DNA of 64,000 bases from Atherix ibis (taxonomy: Eukaryota; Arthropoda; Insecta; Diptera; Athericidae), in the NCBI GenBank assembly GCA_958298945.1, contig OY282605.1:113890267-113954266 (forward strand), given 5' to 3'. Numbering within the stretch: the first letter of the stretch is position 1; every line of letters begins with the position of its first letter. The position numbers and the translations under genes were made by a program. This document shows positions 11,590 through 22,318 of this stretch, in pieces. The notes under the pieces are model-generated. The model ran no database searches. It was not told where the DNA came from and saw only the letters and a program-made list of their open reading frames with translations.

Positions 11590-12061
11590 CAGGCTGCATC
11601 AACGTTTAAAGGCCAAATAATCGGGAAACCAGTCTACTGAAGAAGCATTCTGAAATTCTGGGCAAGAAAACTTTTTAGAATTCGGATTGGGTACACCGCA
11701 TTAATTCATAAGTTTCTTTTCGGGTATCAATCCCGTCCGTGATGCCATTTCTGTGGTATTCAATTTACTTTATCTCATATCCCAAAGGGATGCCAATTAA
11801 CCCAGAATTTAATTTCGAATAGAACTCCTTTTATTGTGGAAGTGCTCAACCTGAAAACTCCATTCCTAAGGCCCCTGTTTGATTTTCTAAAACGATCAAA
11901 TAAGGTTGACGACCAGTTTCCTTACGGAAGCTAGCAATATCAACCCACGCGAAGCATGATGTTTCCAAATGGCTCCATGGTGGTGGCGCCATATAATGGC
12001 CTCTGGCTTCTACCTCAGAGCCCTTACATATAAACAAGCAAATAAACAAACAAAAAATTCA
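11590..12061 (+). mobile_element. 5'-truncated I-type LINE 3' end
   Basis: About 470 bp parallels 8880-9334 of the complete LINE: a TTCTGGGCAAGAAAACT block, the CGGATTGG block, TGTGGTATTCAATTTACTTTATCTC in the position of the C-terminal finger, a CCATGGTGGTGGCGCCATA block, and a tail of AAACA repeats. It is too diverged to encode protein. Confidence 0.8.
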
Positions 12062-12499
12062 GCACGCAAAATCACGTCAGCAATGAAGTAAAATCGATTT
12101 CAATAAATGCTCTAAAATGCCGGTCAGAGCTAGTCTTAGTTAAAAGGTCTTCAGAGTAAGTCATTATATAATCGTAGGTACAAATAAATTAACAGTATAG
12201 CCCCCTCACTTCGGTTTATATGAATTTATAAAATCCAAAATGACTGACCTATTAGTTAATACTTTTAAATAAATACTCGATCCTGGTTTCTTACAACCCA
12301 AAGTCATTTACTCATCAAGTAAAGTAAAATTATACACCCGCGCCATACATACAACCGCACATAATTGATTCTCTATTTTATTTTAGGCACAAAGATATCA
12401 AGTCCAATAAATCCTTACGTGAGGGTTTGTAGACGTCACGATAATTATTTTTTTTTAACAGGAGTTATTCCCTCTGCGCACGACGCGTGTTTTCATGGT
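12062..12499. other. Intergenic stretch, nothing recognised
   Basis: Moderately AT-rich sequence without motif, ending at the TA target of a mariner. Confidence 0.5.
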
Positions 12500-12501
12500 T
12501 A

Positions 12502-13356
12502 CGAGGTCTGCTCAAAAAGTATCGCGAATTTTGAATTTCCGCGGGTTACGTATATTCGATTTTCTTATGTTGGTACTCATGTCTCTCAATTATGCCGACA
12601 AGTTCGTCCATTTTGAATGTTCAGTTCATTTTTGACAACTGCTTTGCTTGCATGTGTTTTGGCTCGTCTTCGATTTTTGTCCATTCCAAAAAATTGATCA
12701 AAGAATCTGTTTCGGGAACAAGAAAAAGTCACAGGGGGCGAGATCTAGGGAATACGGTTGCTGCGGCATTATTAGTGTGTTGTTTTTGGGCAAAAATTCG
12801 CGCACAAGCAACGATGCGTGAGCAGGGGCGTTATCACACAATTTTTGTTCTTCCACAAATCCTGGCGTTTCTGGCGGATTGCTTCACGTAACTTGCGCAT
12901 AACTTGCAGGTAATATTCCTTATTGACCGTTCTACCCTGTGGCAAGAACTCATGATGCACAACGCCCCTGCAATCGAAGAAAACTGTAAACAAAAACTTT
13001 ACAATCGACTGAACTTGGCGCGCTTTTTTCGGTTTTAGCTCGTGCGGCAGCTTCCATTGGGATGATTGACCTTTGGTTTCCACGTCATAACCATAAACCC
13101 ATGATTCGTCACCAGTTATAACCCTCTGGAGCAAATTTGGGTCATCGCGGACAGAGTCCAACAGCTCCTTAGCAATGATTAATGCGGTGCTGTTTTTGGT
13201 CGAAAATGGGCAAAATTCGGCGACGATCCAAAACACGTGCAAGCAAAGCAGCTGTAAAAAATTAACTGAACATTCAAAATGGCCGAACTTGTCGAAAATT
13301 GAATATACGTAACCCACGGAAATTAAAAATTCGCGATACTTTTTGAACAGATCTCG
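12502..13356 (-). mobile_element. mariner deletion derivative with long TIRs
   Basis: The element is 855 bp and flanked by TA at 12500-12501 and 13357-13358. Its ends begin CGAGGTCTG / CAGATCTCG and continue as inverted repeats for well over 150 bp, far beyond the roughly 28-bp ends typical of mariner. Inside is a transposase fragment lacking the N-terminal half; the leader sequence is joined directly to codons near the catalytic domain. The same junctions occur in the copy at 45873-46815 and the left one also at the window's right end, so this is one amplified derivative lineage. Confidence 0.88.
12772..13210 (-). pseudogene. Internally deleted mariner transposase
   Basis: Minus-strand coding sequence contains IAKELLDSVRDD, ITGDESWVYGYDVETK (first catalytic Asp), VFFDCRGVVHHEFLPQGRT and LREAIRQKRQDLW. 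The DNA-binding N-terminus (about 150 residues) is missing; the frame upstream merely reads through the inverted repeat. A frameshift follows the LWKNKN motif, so the second catalytic box is lost, and the protein ends without the third Asp in frame. Confidence 0.85.
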
Positions 13357-13358
13357 TA

Positions 13359-15320
13359 TTTACCTGCTGGATTCGCTGCTTCTTTTCAAGCTGACTGTGG
13401 CGCCTAATTTTGTGATGGTTTTTGCGCGTATTGCCTTCACGCGATGCTTCTTTTAAAATTGGATTTGTAACTGGTTTTGATGCTTAAGCAGTGACAGTTC
13501 GAATGTCAAAAAAAATAAACAGCACCGCTATTATATGAGAAGTTGTTACTCGCAGACGAATATCAATTATTGCATATTTAATAATTTGTGAAAGACGACG
13601 AAGACATAGAAATAAGCATTTAAGCAATCCTCTTAGTTTGTCGAGCCAATCGTGGTCACGCCATTACCAGCAATGTAGTATTTTGAATAAAAAAAATAAT
13701 TTACTTCATATTTTTCACCGAAAAATGTACCGAAAGCAAGGAAAAAGATATTTGAATGCAGATATGATGTGCATTTCGAAAATGTAAACAAACGTATATG
13801 TCATTTGCCCTCTTGGAACCAATGTGCCAAGACAATGTTTTGCCATTGGTTCTCGTTAAATTAAGCAGCAAAACAAACAAACACGAAATTATAGAACCGT
13901 TTCTAATTCTAAAATCCAGCTTGAAAACAAGCAGTCCATCAAGCAGTGACATCATTTCTAGCACCCCAGCCAGCACGGTAGCAAAGCAAGAAAATAAGCG
14001 TTGCGTGAAGCGGGCATTAGCTTGACTTTGAACAAAGATTAATAACCTTGCCTAACGTGACACTTCCATGAATCCGGTTTTCTACTCGTATGTGTAGTAT
14101 CACGTGAATGGTCACTGAACTTTGTTGGCATAACTCAGCGTCACCCCTTCGATAGGGTTAACAACCTGACTTATTTCTATTTGGAACAAATGTCAATTAC
14201 CTTGAACCCGTGACAGTTTCATAGTCTTCACCATAAAAGGTCAAAGGACTTTCTTTATTGAACCACAGCGTCAAGCTTTCGGTATGCCTATTAACCCAAC
14301 TTGTTGCTTTTAAACAAATATCAATGGCCCTGATTTCTCTGCTCATAATCGAAGTCAGTTATATATTATTTAACGTGACCTAGTTGTCTAAAACATTAAA
14401 CCACGAGTCGCCTACGACTACAGGGATTGAGTTACGTTCAATCAACGCACCACCATTACTGACAGTTAACAGTTAGTAATCAGTTAAAAGCTGACTATTC
14501 CACCTGCTGGTGGCGAGGACTACCTAAACCTCTACTGTCATTAGCAGCAACAGTGCCCGAGATAATTCTAAAATGGATATTGCGAGTTATCTCCCACCTT
14601 CGATCCGAAGACCGTACCCGCGATATGGGTATTAACCACACCAATTTTTGTTTTAAGAGTACTTCGGTTTGTACTCCGCGCATTGCGCTACGGTCAGGAA
14701 TCTTGTCAATTCCTACGCACTGCTAAAACAGCTCAGGTACGCGGGTTCGCCAAGACCCGAAAGTACAACCGGAATCGCCCTTGGTCTTTCACCCGGTTGT
14801 AGCCACCCTGCGTGTCATTCACACATTCACACCTCTCCCTCACACCCCACACACCACCACATCATTCACCACGATTCCACATGCACCTCCTAAGTCACGC
14901 AAATCCCATAATCGAGGTCAATGGCATTTGATTATATAAACTCAGCGTCGCTGGGGTTAATAAAATGCTTTTTTGTTTGCCATTGAACAAATGTCAGTGA
15001 GGTTAGCTGATGTGATAGTTAAAAGGCCTTGACTTTTCGACATCCGATAGCTCATAAAAGGTCAATGCATTTCTTTGTATTGATTTGTATTCAATTAAAA
15101 TTACGTTATGTGTCAATAAGCGTGGTTTTTATGTATCTAAAATAACGTAGGGCTTATAAGACCTTAGTTTATAGATATCTATAGACGCAGAGCTTCAAAG
15201 GCATTGCTTTATTGATCGATATAATTAAAAGATGGTTTAATAAACTCGGTTTGTATGTACTCAGGTGTGCGTGAGCGTTAATCTACCTCGAATTCTTCAT
15301 TTAATTAATTAGCAAACATT
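13359..15320. other. Intergenic with diverged repeats; no firm gene
   Basis: Two diverged copies of a roughly 130-140 bp module lie at 14131-14260 and 14939-15080; both run ACTCAGCGTC, GGGTTAA, GAACAAATGTCA, CATAAAAGGTCAA, then a TTTCTT block. A partial third copy follows the first at about 14262-14340. A 75-codon ATG frame at 13798-14025 (Ser-rich, ending in a KQENKRCVKRALA tail) has no recognisable domain. A pyrimidine/CA-rich tract lies at 14810-14890. Confidence 0.4.
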
Positions 15321-15322
15321 TA

Positions 15323-16516
15323 CCAAGTGTATAAGTTTAAATCCGCTGTTTTTTAGTCAAAAAAACACGTTTTTTTTCATTGAAAGTAAAAACAAATTTA
15401 TTCAAAGTACTTTCCCTCGCTTGCTACACATTTTTCCCATCTCTCGGGCAATTTGTGGATAGCACGCCAAAAAAATTCCTTTTCTTTTGAGGCAAACCAC
15501 TCATCAAGCCATTTTCGGACTTCTTCGTAAGAATCGAAAGTGCTGCTAAGCGAGCGCGTGGCCCATCGACGAAAACAGGTGGTAGTCGGAAGGGGCCTGG
15601 TCTGGTGAATAAGCGGGGTGGGGTAGCACCTCCCAGTTGAGTGTCTCCAAGTAGTTTCGAACCATTTTTGACGTGTGCGATGGTGCGTTGTCGTGGAGGA
15701 AAATCACCTTGTCATGCCTTTGTTGATAATCCGTCCTTTTTACACGCAGAGCACGGTGCAATTTGCTCAGTTGTTGGCGGTAGCGGTAGGCATTGACAGT
15801 TTCACCAGGTTTCAACATCTCATAGTAGACGATATCCTGCTGATCCCACCAAACGCACAGCATCGTCTTTCGTCCGAAGCGATTTGGTCTTGGGGAAGAT
15901 GTTGATGGTTGGCCGGGATCAACCCACGATTTCTTGCGTTTAGAATTCTCGAAATAAATCAACTTTTCATCGCCTCATGGCACAAGATTTCGCATGTGTT
16001 TTGGTGTCGCTCCATCTGCCTATCGTTCAATTCATGCGGCACCCATTTTCCGATCTTTTCAATATTCCCCATGGCACGCAGACGCATGTAAATGGCTAGT
16101 TGAGTAACACCCAATTGCTTCGTGATCCTGAACCTTCCTAGGCCGATTTTCACGCTTCTTGTCCCACAAGTCAAAATTGCCGTCTTGAACCGACGAAACC
16201 AATCTCGGCACGTTGTTTCCGATAAAGCACTTTCACCATAGGCCTCCATAAGTATTCGATGCGATTCAGCAGCCGATTTCTTCAAATTGAAGCAGAAGAG
16301 CAGAGCTTCCCGCATATGCTCTTTTTCTGGCACAAAACTAGACATGATTAACAAAGAAAAAATGTATGTTGTTGTACGAAATTGCTGGCAATGTGCACTG
16401 ATTAATGTTGACAGATGTCAAACTCATAAAAAAAAAGTATGGCGTGCCCATGGTAGCTTAATACGCTCACTCACGCCATCTATGACCAAACATCGGATTT
16501 AAGCTTATACCCCTGG
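15323..16516 (-). mobile_element. Mos1-like mariner, copy A, inactive
   Basis: The ends CCAAGTGTATAAGTTTAAAT and its complement near 16497-16516 are flanked by TA at 15321-15322 and 16517-16518. The element is 1,194 bp. Ends and transposase place it near the mauritiana subfamily (Mos1 relatives). Two internal deletions disrupt the transposase: one in the N-terminal DNA-binding half near 16120 and one just before the first catalytic Asp near 15985. Confidence 0.9.
15546..16345 (-). pseudogene. Mos1-like mariner transposase, copy A
   Basis: The 5' part (to 15959) begins MSSFVPEKEHMREALLFCF, a mauritiana-type start, and reads a helix-turn-helix region before losing about 60 bp. The 3' part keeps FLHDNAPSHT and YSPDQAPSDYH with 34 residues between the catalytic Asps. 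The first Asp box (GDEK) survives on the DNA but is in another frame than the upstream half. An in-frame stop follows SSMGHALA, where the family continues. Confidence 0.88.
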
Positions 16517-16689
16517 TATTCTTTTAAAATGTAAATCTAATTTTATATCTCTTAGAAAGTTAATTTGCAAAATAGTAAAAAAATGGAAACCTTAATTCAA
16601 AAGAAATTTTTTTTTATATTTTAATATAAAAATCAAATATCAAAAAAATATGAATAAATTTCAAAATACATTTTCTTTCGTACACAAAA

Positions 16690-19600
16690 TTATGTTTTCA
16701 TTGAATTTTTACTACTGCTGCTTTTGGTTGATTTTTTGTCCTTTTTAGTAATACTACCCTCAGGAGGGAAATCGATCGAAACTATACTTGGCTGAGCTGA
16801 GCCAACGGCTTTTGCATATTTTGACGATAAGGAAGAACAGGAAACGGAACCTAAAAAAGTTCATTATTAAATTAGTTTATCTAAAAACTCTATTGTCTAT
16901 TGTAGGAAATTTTTTTTTTTTCTGTACCTTTGGATGATGCGCTAAATAATTTCAAACTGGATTCGCTAATGGAACGTTCTGAATAGTCGCTTCGACATGA
17001 GACTTGACTTCTGATGCGTCTCACTTGAGGAAATTTGACGCCTTTTTCGTATAAATGCTTCGAAATAATTGGACCCATCTCGTCGCTCGTGTCTACTAAA
17101 TCGGCCAATTGCTGTAGAGCGGTAGTGTTCCGTTCCTCTAATTCCCGGAGAACTAAATCCTTTTCAAAAATATACAGGTAGTCTTCGTCAATGTTCTTTT
17201 GCTTCAGCGATTTGTATGCACACTTCAACTCCCTTTCGGCCCTTTGGATCTTTGTAATTTGTTCAGCTAATTCTTTCTGAAGTTTCATCAGCACGTCATT
17301 GTTGTCTAGACTACAAAAAAGTAAAAAGAAAATTATTTGTTGAATTTTGTTTGGTGTTTCGCGTAAAACTGAACCGATTTCGACTTGATTCCTCAGCTTC
17401 TCCCTCCAAATAATCACGTTTCATTTGCATTTCAGTGAGTTCATCCGTTCGCAGCTCTAACGTATTTCGAAGTGTTTTCAATCGATTCAATATTTTGCAA
17501 TACGTTCCTTGTAATTCTTTCAATTCAATTAGATCAGGATCTGTAATTTGGATTTTATTAATTTAATGAAGAATAAATCAACAAAAAAATTAAATGAAAA
17601 GAAATTTTGCCCACAAACTTTGTTCATCGACTTGTTCGAATGTTTTCCGATAGGAGTCGTTAGAGAAATTAAGAAGACAAAGTGTATTTTCCATCGCCTT
17701 TATCTCATCTTCAGCCTTTAGTACCTTTGCATTCAACTCGTTGCCCTCCTGGAGTAGCATCTGCTTCTCTTGAGCTGCTTCGATTTTCAACTGCGTTGCC
17801 GTAACCACACTGCCATCTTCATTCTTTCCCATAAGTTCTATTGCCAACTCGAAACGTTTTTTCATCGCATCGATTTTTATTAGTCGCTCCTTGATGTCAA
17901 GCTTCAATGTTCCCATTTCGTCCATCAAATGCTTCTTCTTCGCGAATAAAAGTTCAATTTGCGTTTTAATATCAATCAAACGCTCCGTCATTGCTGTTTC
18001 CAATTCAATTCGATGCTTCTCTAAAGTGTACGACTTATCCTCGTGCTTTGCAATTTGCTTTTCCATCTGATGAACACGCATTTTTATCAAACTCAATTCG
18101 ACAATTTGTTCCTGATTAGCCTGCGTTTTCGCCTTCAACTTCTTATCGCCACCTTCACAAAACAGCTGCTTCTCTTTAATTTTGTGAGTCTAAACGAAAC
18201 GGAGTTTTGAATAAATAAATCGATTTTTTTTAAATTTCAGATTATACTTTACCATTTTATCTATTTCGACAGTGTCGTTATTGTAGCTTTGCGTCAGCTT
18301 ACGCATATCATCTTCGACTTTGGATATTTGAGCTTGAAGCAGGATCAGCTGCTTGCTCTTTATGTCATTCTGTTTTTCCAAAGCAATAAGACGTGCATCC
18401 TTTTCCGGATCGCATTCACTGGTTGTTCCCTTAACTTTGGCTATTCTCATTTCTAATTGTTGTACTTTGAAACCCTTTTAAAACATGCGCCACAATTAAG
18501 TTAATAGAAAATAATCCTTGCACATATTGAGTGAACTTACCAAATTGTAAGCAGTTTCCGTACGTCGCTGAAGCTCCTTTTCCAATTCTTTTAAACTATT
18601 TTGCACACTCTGCATACCCACATCAACTGCGCGATTTTGTAACTATTTAAAATTAAAAACCAAAGAAAATCAGCCCATTTACCAGGTGTATATGCTTAAG
18701 TCCGCTGTTTGATCATAAATGGTGCGAGTGAGCGTACTGTTTTTTATGAGTTTGACATCTGTCAACATTAATCAGTGCACATTGCCAGCAATTTCGTTCA
18801 ACAACATATATTTTTCTTTTGGTAATCATGTCTAGTTTTGTGCCAAAAAAAGAGCATATGCGGGAAGCTCTGCTTTTCTGCTTCAATTTGAAGAAATCGG
18901 TTGCCGAATCGCATCGAATGCTTATGGAGGCCTATGGTGAAAGTGCTTTATCGGAAACAACGTGCCGAGATTGGTTTCGTCGGTTCAAAGACGGCAATTT
19001 TGACTTGTGGGACAAGAAGCGTGAAAATGTGCCTAGGAAGATTGAGGACCATCGATTGCAGGCTCTTTTGGAGGAAGACGATACCCAATCGCAAAAAATG
19101 CTCGCGGAGCAATTGGGTGTTACTCAACCAGCCATTTCCATGTGTCTGCGTGCCATGGGGAAGACTGAAAAGATCGGGGAATGGGTGCCGCATAAATAGA
19201 ACGATAGGCAGATGGAGCGACGCCAAAACACATGCGAAATCTTGCTCGCCAGACAAAAAAAAAGTCGTTTCTGCATCGGATTGTGACAGGCGATGAAAAG
19301 TGGATATATTTCGAGAATCCTAAACGCAAGAAATCGTGGGTTGATCCCGACCAACCATCAACATCTTCCCCAAGACCAAATCGCTTCGGACGGAAGACGA
19401 CGTTGTGCGTTTGGTGGGATCAGCAGGGTATCGTCTACTATGAGATGTTGAAAAATAGTGAAACTGTCAATGTCTATCGCTACCACCAACAACTGATGAC
19501 ATTGCACCGTGCTCTGCGTGAAAAAAGGATGGATTATCAACAAAGACATGACAAGCTGATTTTCCTACACGTCAAAAATGGTCCGAAACTACTTGGAGAC

Positions 19601-21237
19601 ACTCAACTGGGAGGTGCCACCTGTTTTCGCCGATGGGCCATCCGAAAATGGCTTGAAGAGTGGTTTGCCTCGAAAGAGAAGGGTTTTTTTGGTGTGGTAT
19701 CCACAAATTGCCCGAGAGATGGGAAAAATGTGTAGTTAGCGAGGGATTAAATTAAAACAGCGGATTTAATCTTATACACCTGGTATAAAAAGTAAAAATA
19801 TTTCTACCCATTTTAACACGACAATACTTACTGTGAGGAGCTTTTCATCATCCTTCATTTTATTAAGTTGCTGCTGCGATCTGTAAAGCATACCGTCTAT
19901 TCGGGATATTTCCTGGCTCAATTGAATTTTTGCCTTCTCCTCTGTTTCAATGATCTCATCCAACTGATTGAGCCTTTCCTGTGCATTCATACTTTTACTT
20001 TGGAACTTTTCGTATCGCTTCTCAAGATCCTCTAATTGCACTTCAAGTCGCTCTATGTGCTGTTCCTTTTCAGTTTTTCGTTTAACATTTTGGCGATTTC
20101 TTTGCCGCAGGTTTTGTAACTTTTGAGAAACTGACTGCACTTCCTGATTGATTGAAGACAATTGATTTTCCTCCAGTTTTATTTCCTCTTCATTGTGGGT
20201 AATTTGTTTTCTGATAGACGATATTTCACCATTGAGTTCGGCTGTAGCATATTCAACCTGTTTATTATTCTGGATCTGATAATTGAGAAACTCCTCCTGT
20301 TCTTTGAGTTGTTCAGTTTTTTTTATACACAATTGCTTGGCATCATCTAGTTCCGTTTCGGCATTATGTATATCCTGCTCCCGTTGGTTCATTTGATTAA
20401 CAGCCTCTTTCCATGTGCCAATCATTTGCCGGCGCTCCGCATGCGCTTGCTGATAGAGCTGCGCCGTCCGCTCCAGAGTTTGTTCCAGCGATTTCTGCTC
20501 TTCATACGCATCAATCAGGATTTTCTTCTGTTTAATTATATTATCCTGAATAATGCGCCGTTTCGAATCTATTGCATTCGCCTTGCTCTGATCTTCCATG
20601 CAATATTTTTCAATCAATTTATTCGTCTCTTCTCCTTTGGCCATTGCCTGACGCCATTCTACCAAAGCACTTTTTGCCCAATTTATCTTATTCGAAACTT
20701 GATCAATATTCTTATTAACTTTTTCGATTTCATCTATTTTCAAAAAAAAAAAACGTGAATTCCTTTAGCAACAAATTCTACATAATTTCCAAACCATAAA
20801 TAATACTTACTATTTGTGGCATTTTCGTATTTGTTCAAATCATTTTCGCCCTTCGTCAACTCTTTTATTTGTTGCTTCAATCTCGAGTCATCATGTTCTG
20901 CTAATTTTAGCATGTGATTATCGGTGGTTAATTGCGAACGATAGGCATTTATTAATTTCTAAAAATAAAACCGAAAATTTATTTAAAATTATTCTTTTAA
21001 GTGTAAAAAATTTACCAAATTATGACTAATATCATATTCAGAATTTTTGAAATGTTCTATTAAATTTTCACAACGTGATCCGGCATATTGAAGTGTTGAT
21101 TCTTTTGCAGCCTTTTGCCGAATCAGCTCATTAATTTGTTCCAGTAATTTTTTATTTTCTTCATTAGCAATCGGAATATTGGACCCATCACTCCAGCCCA
21201 TGGATTGCATAACATCCTTGACGAAATATTGTGACAT
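16690..21237 (-). CDS. CCDC39: CCDC39/FAP59-like axonemal ruler protein, nine exons
   Basis: CCDC39 pairs with CCDC40 to form the rod that sets the 96-nm repeat on outer doublets of motile cilia; in insects this would serve sperm tails and sensory cilia. Exons read in transcript order: 21237-21016, 20958-20811, 20733-19832, 18642-18541, 18474-18253, 18189-17619, 17540-17375, 17310-16928, 16850-16690. All junctions are GT-AG and phases join, giving 2,877 nt and 958 residues, close to the family's roughly 940. The N-terminus carries the family motif (GWSDGSNIPIANEENKKLL, residues 15-33). Residues about 25-860 are almost continuous coiled coil rich in Glu, Gln, Lys and Leu; IEAAQEKQMLLQEGNELNAK and MENTLCLLNFSNDSYRKTF match the conserved C-terminal third. 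The tail is Ser/Lys-rich (KKDKKSTKSSSSKNS). Intron 3 (1,189 nt) is swollen by a mariner. Exon edges were set by eye. Confidence 0.92.
18682..19783 (+). mobile_element. Mos1-like mariner, copy B, inside CCDC39 intron 3
   Basis: The element is 1,102 bp and flanked by TA at 18680-18681 and 19784-19785, with ends CCAGGTGTAT...ATACACCTGG. It lies antisense to the host gene in the intron between exons 4 and 3. Removing it and one TA would leave an intron of about 85 nt, similar to its neighbours. Confidence 0.93.
18828..19735 (+). pseudogene. Mos1-like mariner transposase, copy B
   Basis: The ATG at 18828 opens MSSFVPKKEHMREALLFCF and a complete helix-turn-helix half to a premature TAG at 19197-19199. 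A one-base loss in the A run at 19255-19263 shifts the frame. The catalytic half keeps ITGDEK-type sequence (VTGDEKWIYFENP) with the first Asp. Two later deletions remove the HDNAPSH box (after IFLH, near 19570) and the SPDQAPSDYH box (near 19618), so two of the three catalytic Asps are gone. Confidence 0.92.
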
Positions 21238-21534
21238 CTTGTCTGGCCGTAAATTACCGATTTTCTAAAGATGGTATCCGACGTAGCTTTAGCACCAAAA
21301 AACTATGTCATTGATATAAGCGAAAGAATCCTATTCCCCGTTCAATAATGTTTACTTTATTTTTTTATCGAAATAAAAATCAATCAAAGTTGAATGAACA
21401 AAATTTAATCAATAAATTTTTGTTGCCATATTAACTGACAGTCAACGGTCGTTGCTAAGCGTGATAAAAAAATATATTCACTATCAACAGGTGTTCAGTT
21501 TTTTTGTACATTAATTTTTTAATATTTTATGTTA
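21238..21534. other. CCDC39 upstream region
   Basis: About 300 bp between the CCDC39 start codon and a palindrome; AT-rich, presumably holding the promoter and 5' leader. No specific element can be named. Confidence 0.4.
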
Positions 21535-21592
21535 ATTCATTTTTGATTGGCTTAGTTTAAAATTATTTGAACTAAGCCAATCAGAAATGAAT
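21535..21592. repeat. 23-bp inverted repeat
   Basis: ATTCATTTTTGATTGGCTTA... at 21535-21557 pairs with its complement at 21570-21592, with one mismatch and a 12-nt loop. It lies about 200 bp beyond the C-terminal end of Helitron-derived coding sequence, on the side where a Helitron 3' end would be. Confidence 0.85.
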
Positions 21593-21785
21593 TTTGTGCA
21601 CGTGCTTTTATTTATGTTATTATTATTGAATATAAAAACTAGCTGCGTTTCTAAATTTTTTTTTTAATTATTTTGCAGTAATTACACATAAACAAAGCAG
21701 ACATATTTAATTATACAAAATAAATAGAAGACAATAATTGAATTAAATTTGAAAAATTTTCTGTAAAAACAAATAAATTTTTTGA

Positions 21786-22318
21786 TTGTCCCTCTGGCGA
21801 GCATGCAACATATAATTGACCATTTGAAAAGCTTTGTGCTTTGTTGTTAGTCATTGAGAATGTCGAGCGAACGAGAAACTGCAGTCGGTGGGAATGATGG
21901 GAATACGTGGAATCAGCACATTTTCTCCTTTTGGCTTGCCATTCAGAATTATCGCTTCGATGACGTTTGGCGTCAGTTTTTTAACAGCGGGCCTGGTGGA
22001 TTAATGTTACACAATCGAGGAGGATTAATGTTGCGCAAAGGAATTATTGATGTGCAAGTTATCAATTGATATTTTTCAAAATTTTATTAGGGCCTTGTGC
22101 TGGTTGAAAAAAGGTTGCAAAGTTGATATACCATGCAATAATATGACGTTTGGTGCCTGTAATTGATGCACATCATCGTTCCTAATGAAGAAGTTTTGTA
22201 AAACTTTAAGTTCAGCTTCGGATGCTATAGTTTCCCTTTAATTTTGAAAGTTAACATATTTTGGTCTTTGGCATACATTATCGGCTTCAAAGGATCTCAT
22301 TTGAAACGCCGAATTGTA
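21786..22318 (-). pseudogene. Helitron helicase, middle and C-terminal remnants
   Basis: Read on the minus strand, the segment next to the mariner gives NSAFQMRSFEA, which continues the frame interrupted at 23540. After a large internal deletion comes NPPRLCN, VKKLTPNVIEAIILNG, GENVLIPRIPIIPTD and SNGQLYVACSPEG, the conserved C-terminal end of Helitron/Pif1-type helicases. Stops and frameshifts interrupt it. Most of the Rep and helicase core is missing. Confidence 0.82.

Noticed and set aside
14495..14893. A possible tRNA or small structured RNA in the GC-richer interval
   Set aside because: No cloverleaf with an internal promoter pair or the usual TTCGA loop could be assembled by eye.
20162..20758. 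Plus-strand frames rich in Phe and Leu
   Set aside because: They are antisense shadows of the CCDC39 coiled-coil exon; Gln/Glu/Lys codons read as Leu/Phe on the other strand.
16690..21237. Assignment of the coiled-coil gene to CCDC40 or a myosin/SMC-like protein
   Set aside because: The N-terminal IPIANEENKKLL motif, overall length and conserved C-terminal third fit CCDC39 better; no ATPase or motor domain is present.
21854..22069. A 71-codon plus-strand frame with Gly-rich repeats
   Set aside because: It is antisense to the Helitron helicase remnant, which is supported by conserved motifs on the minus strand.
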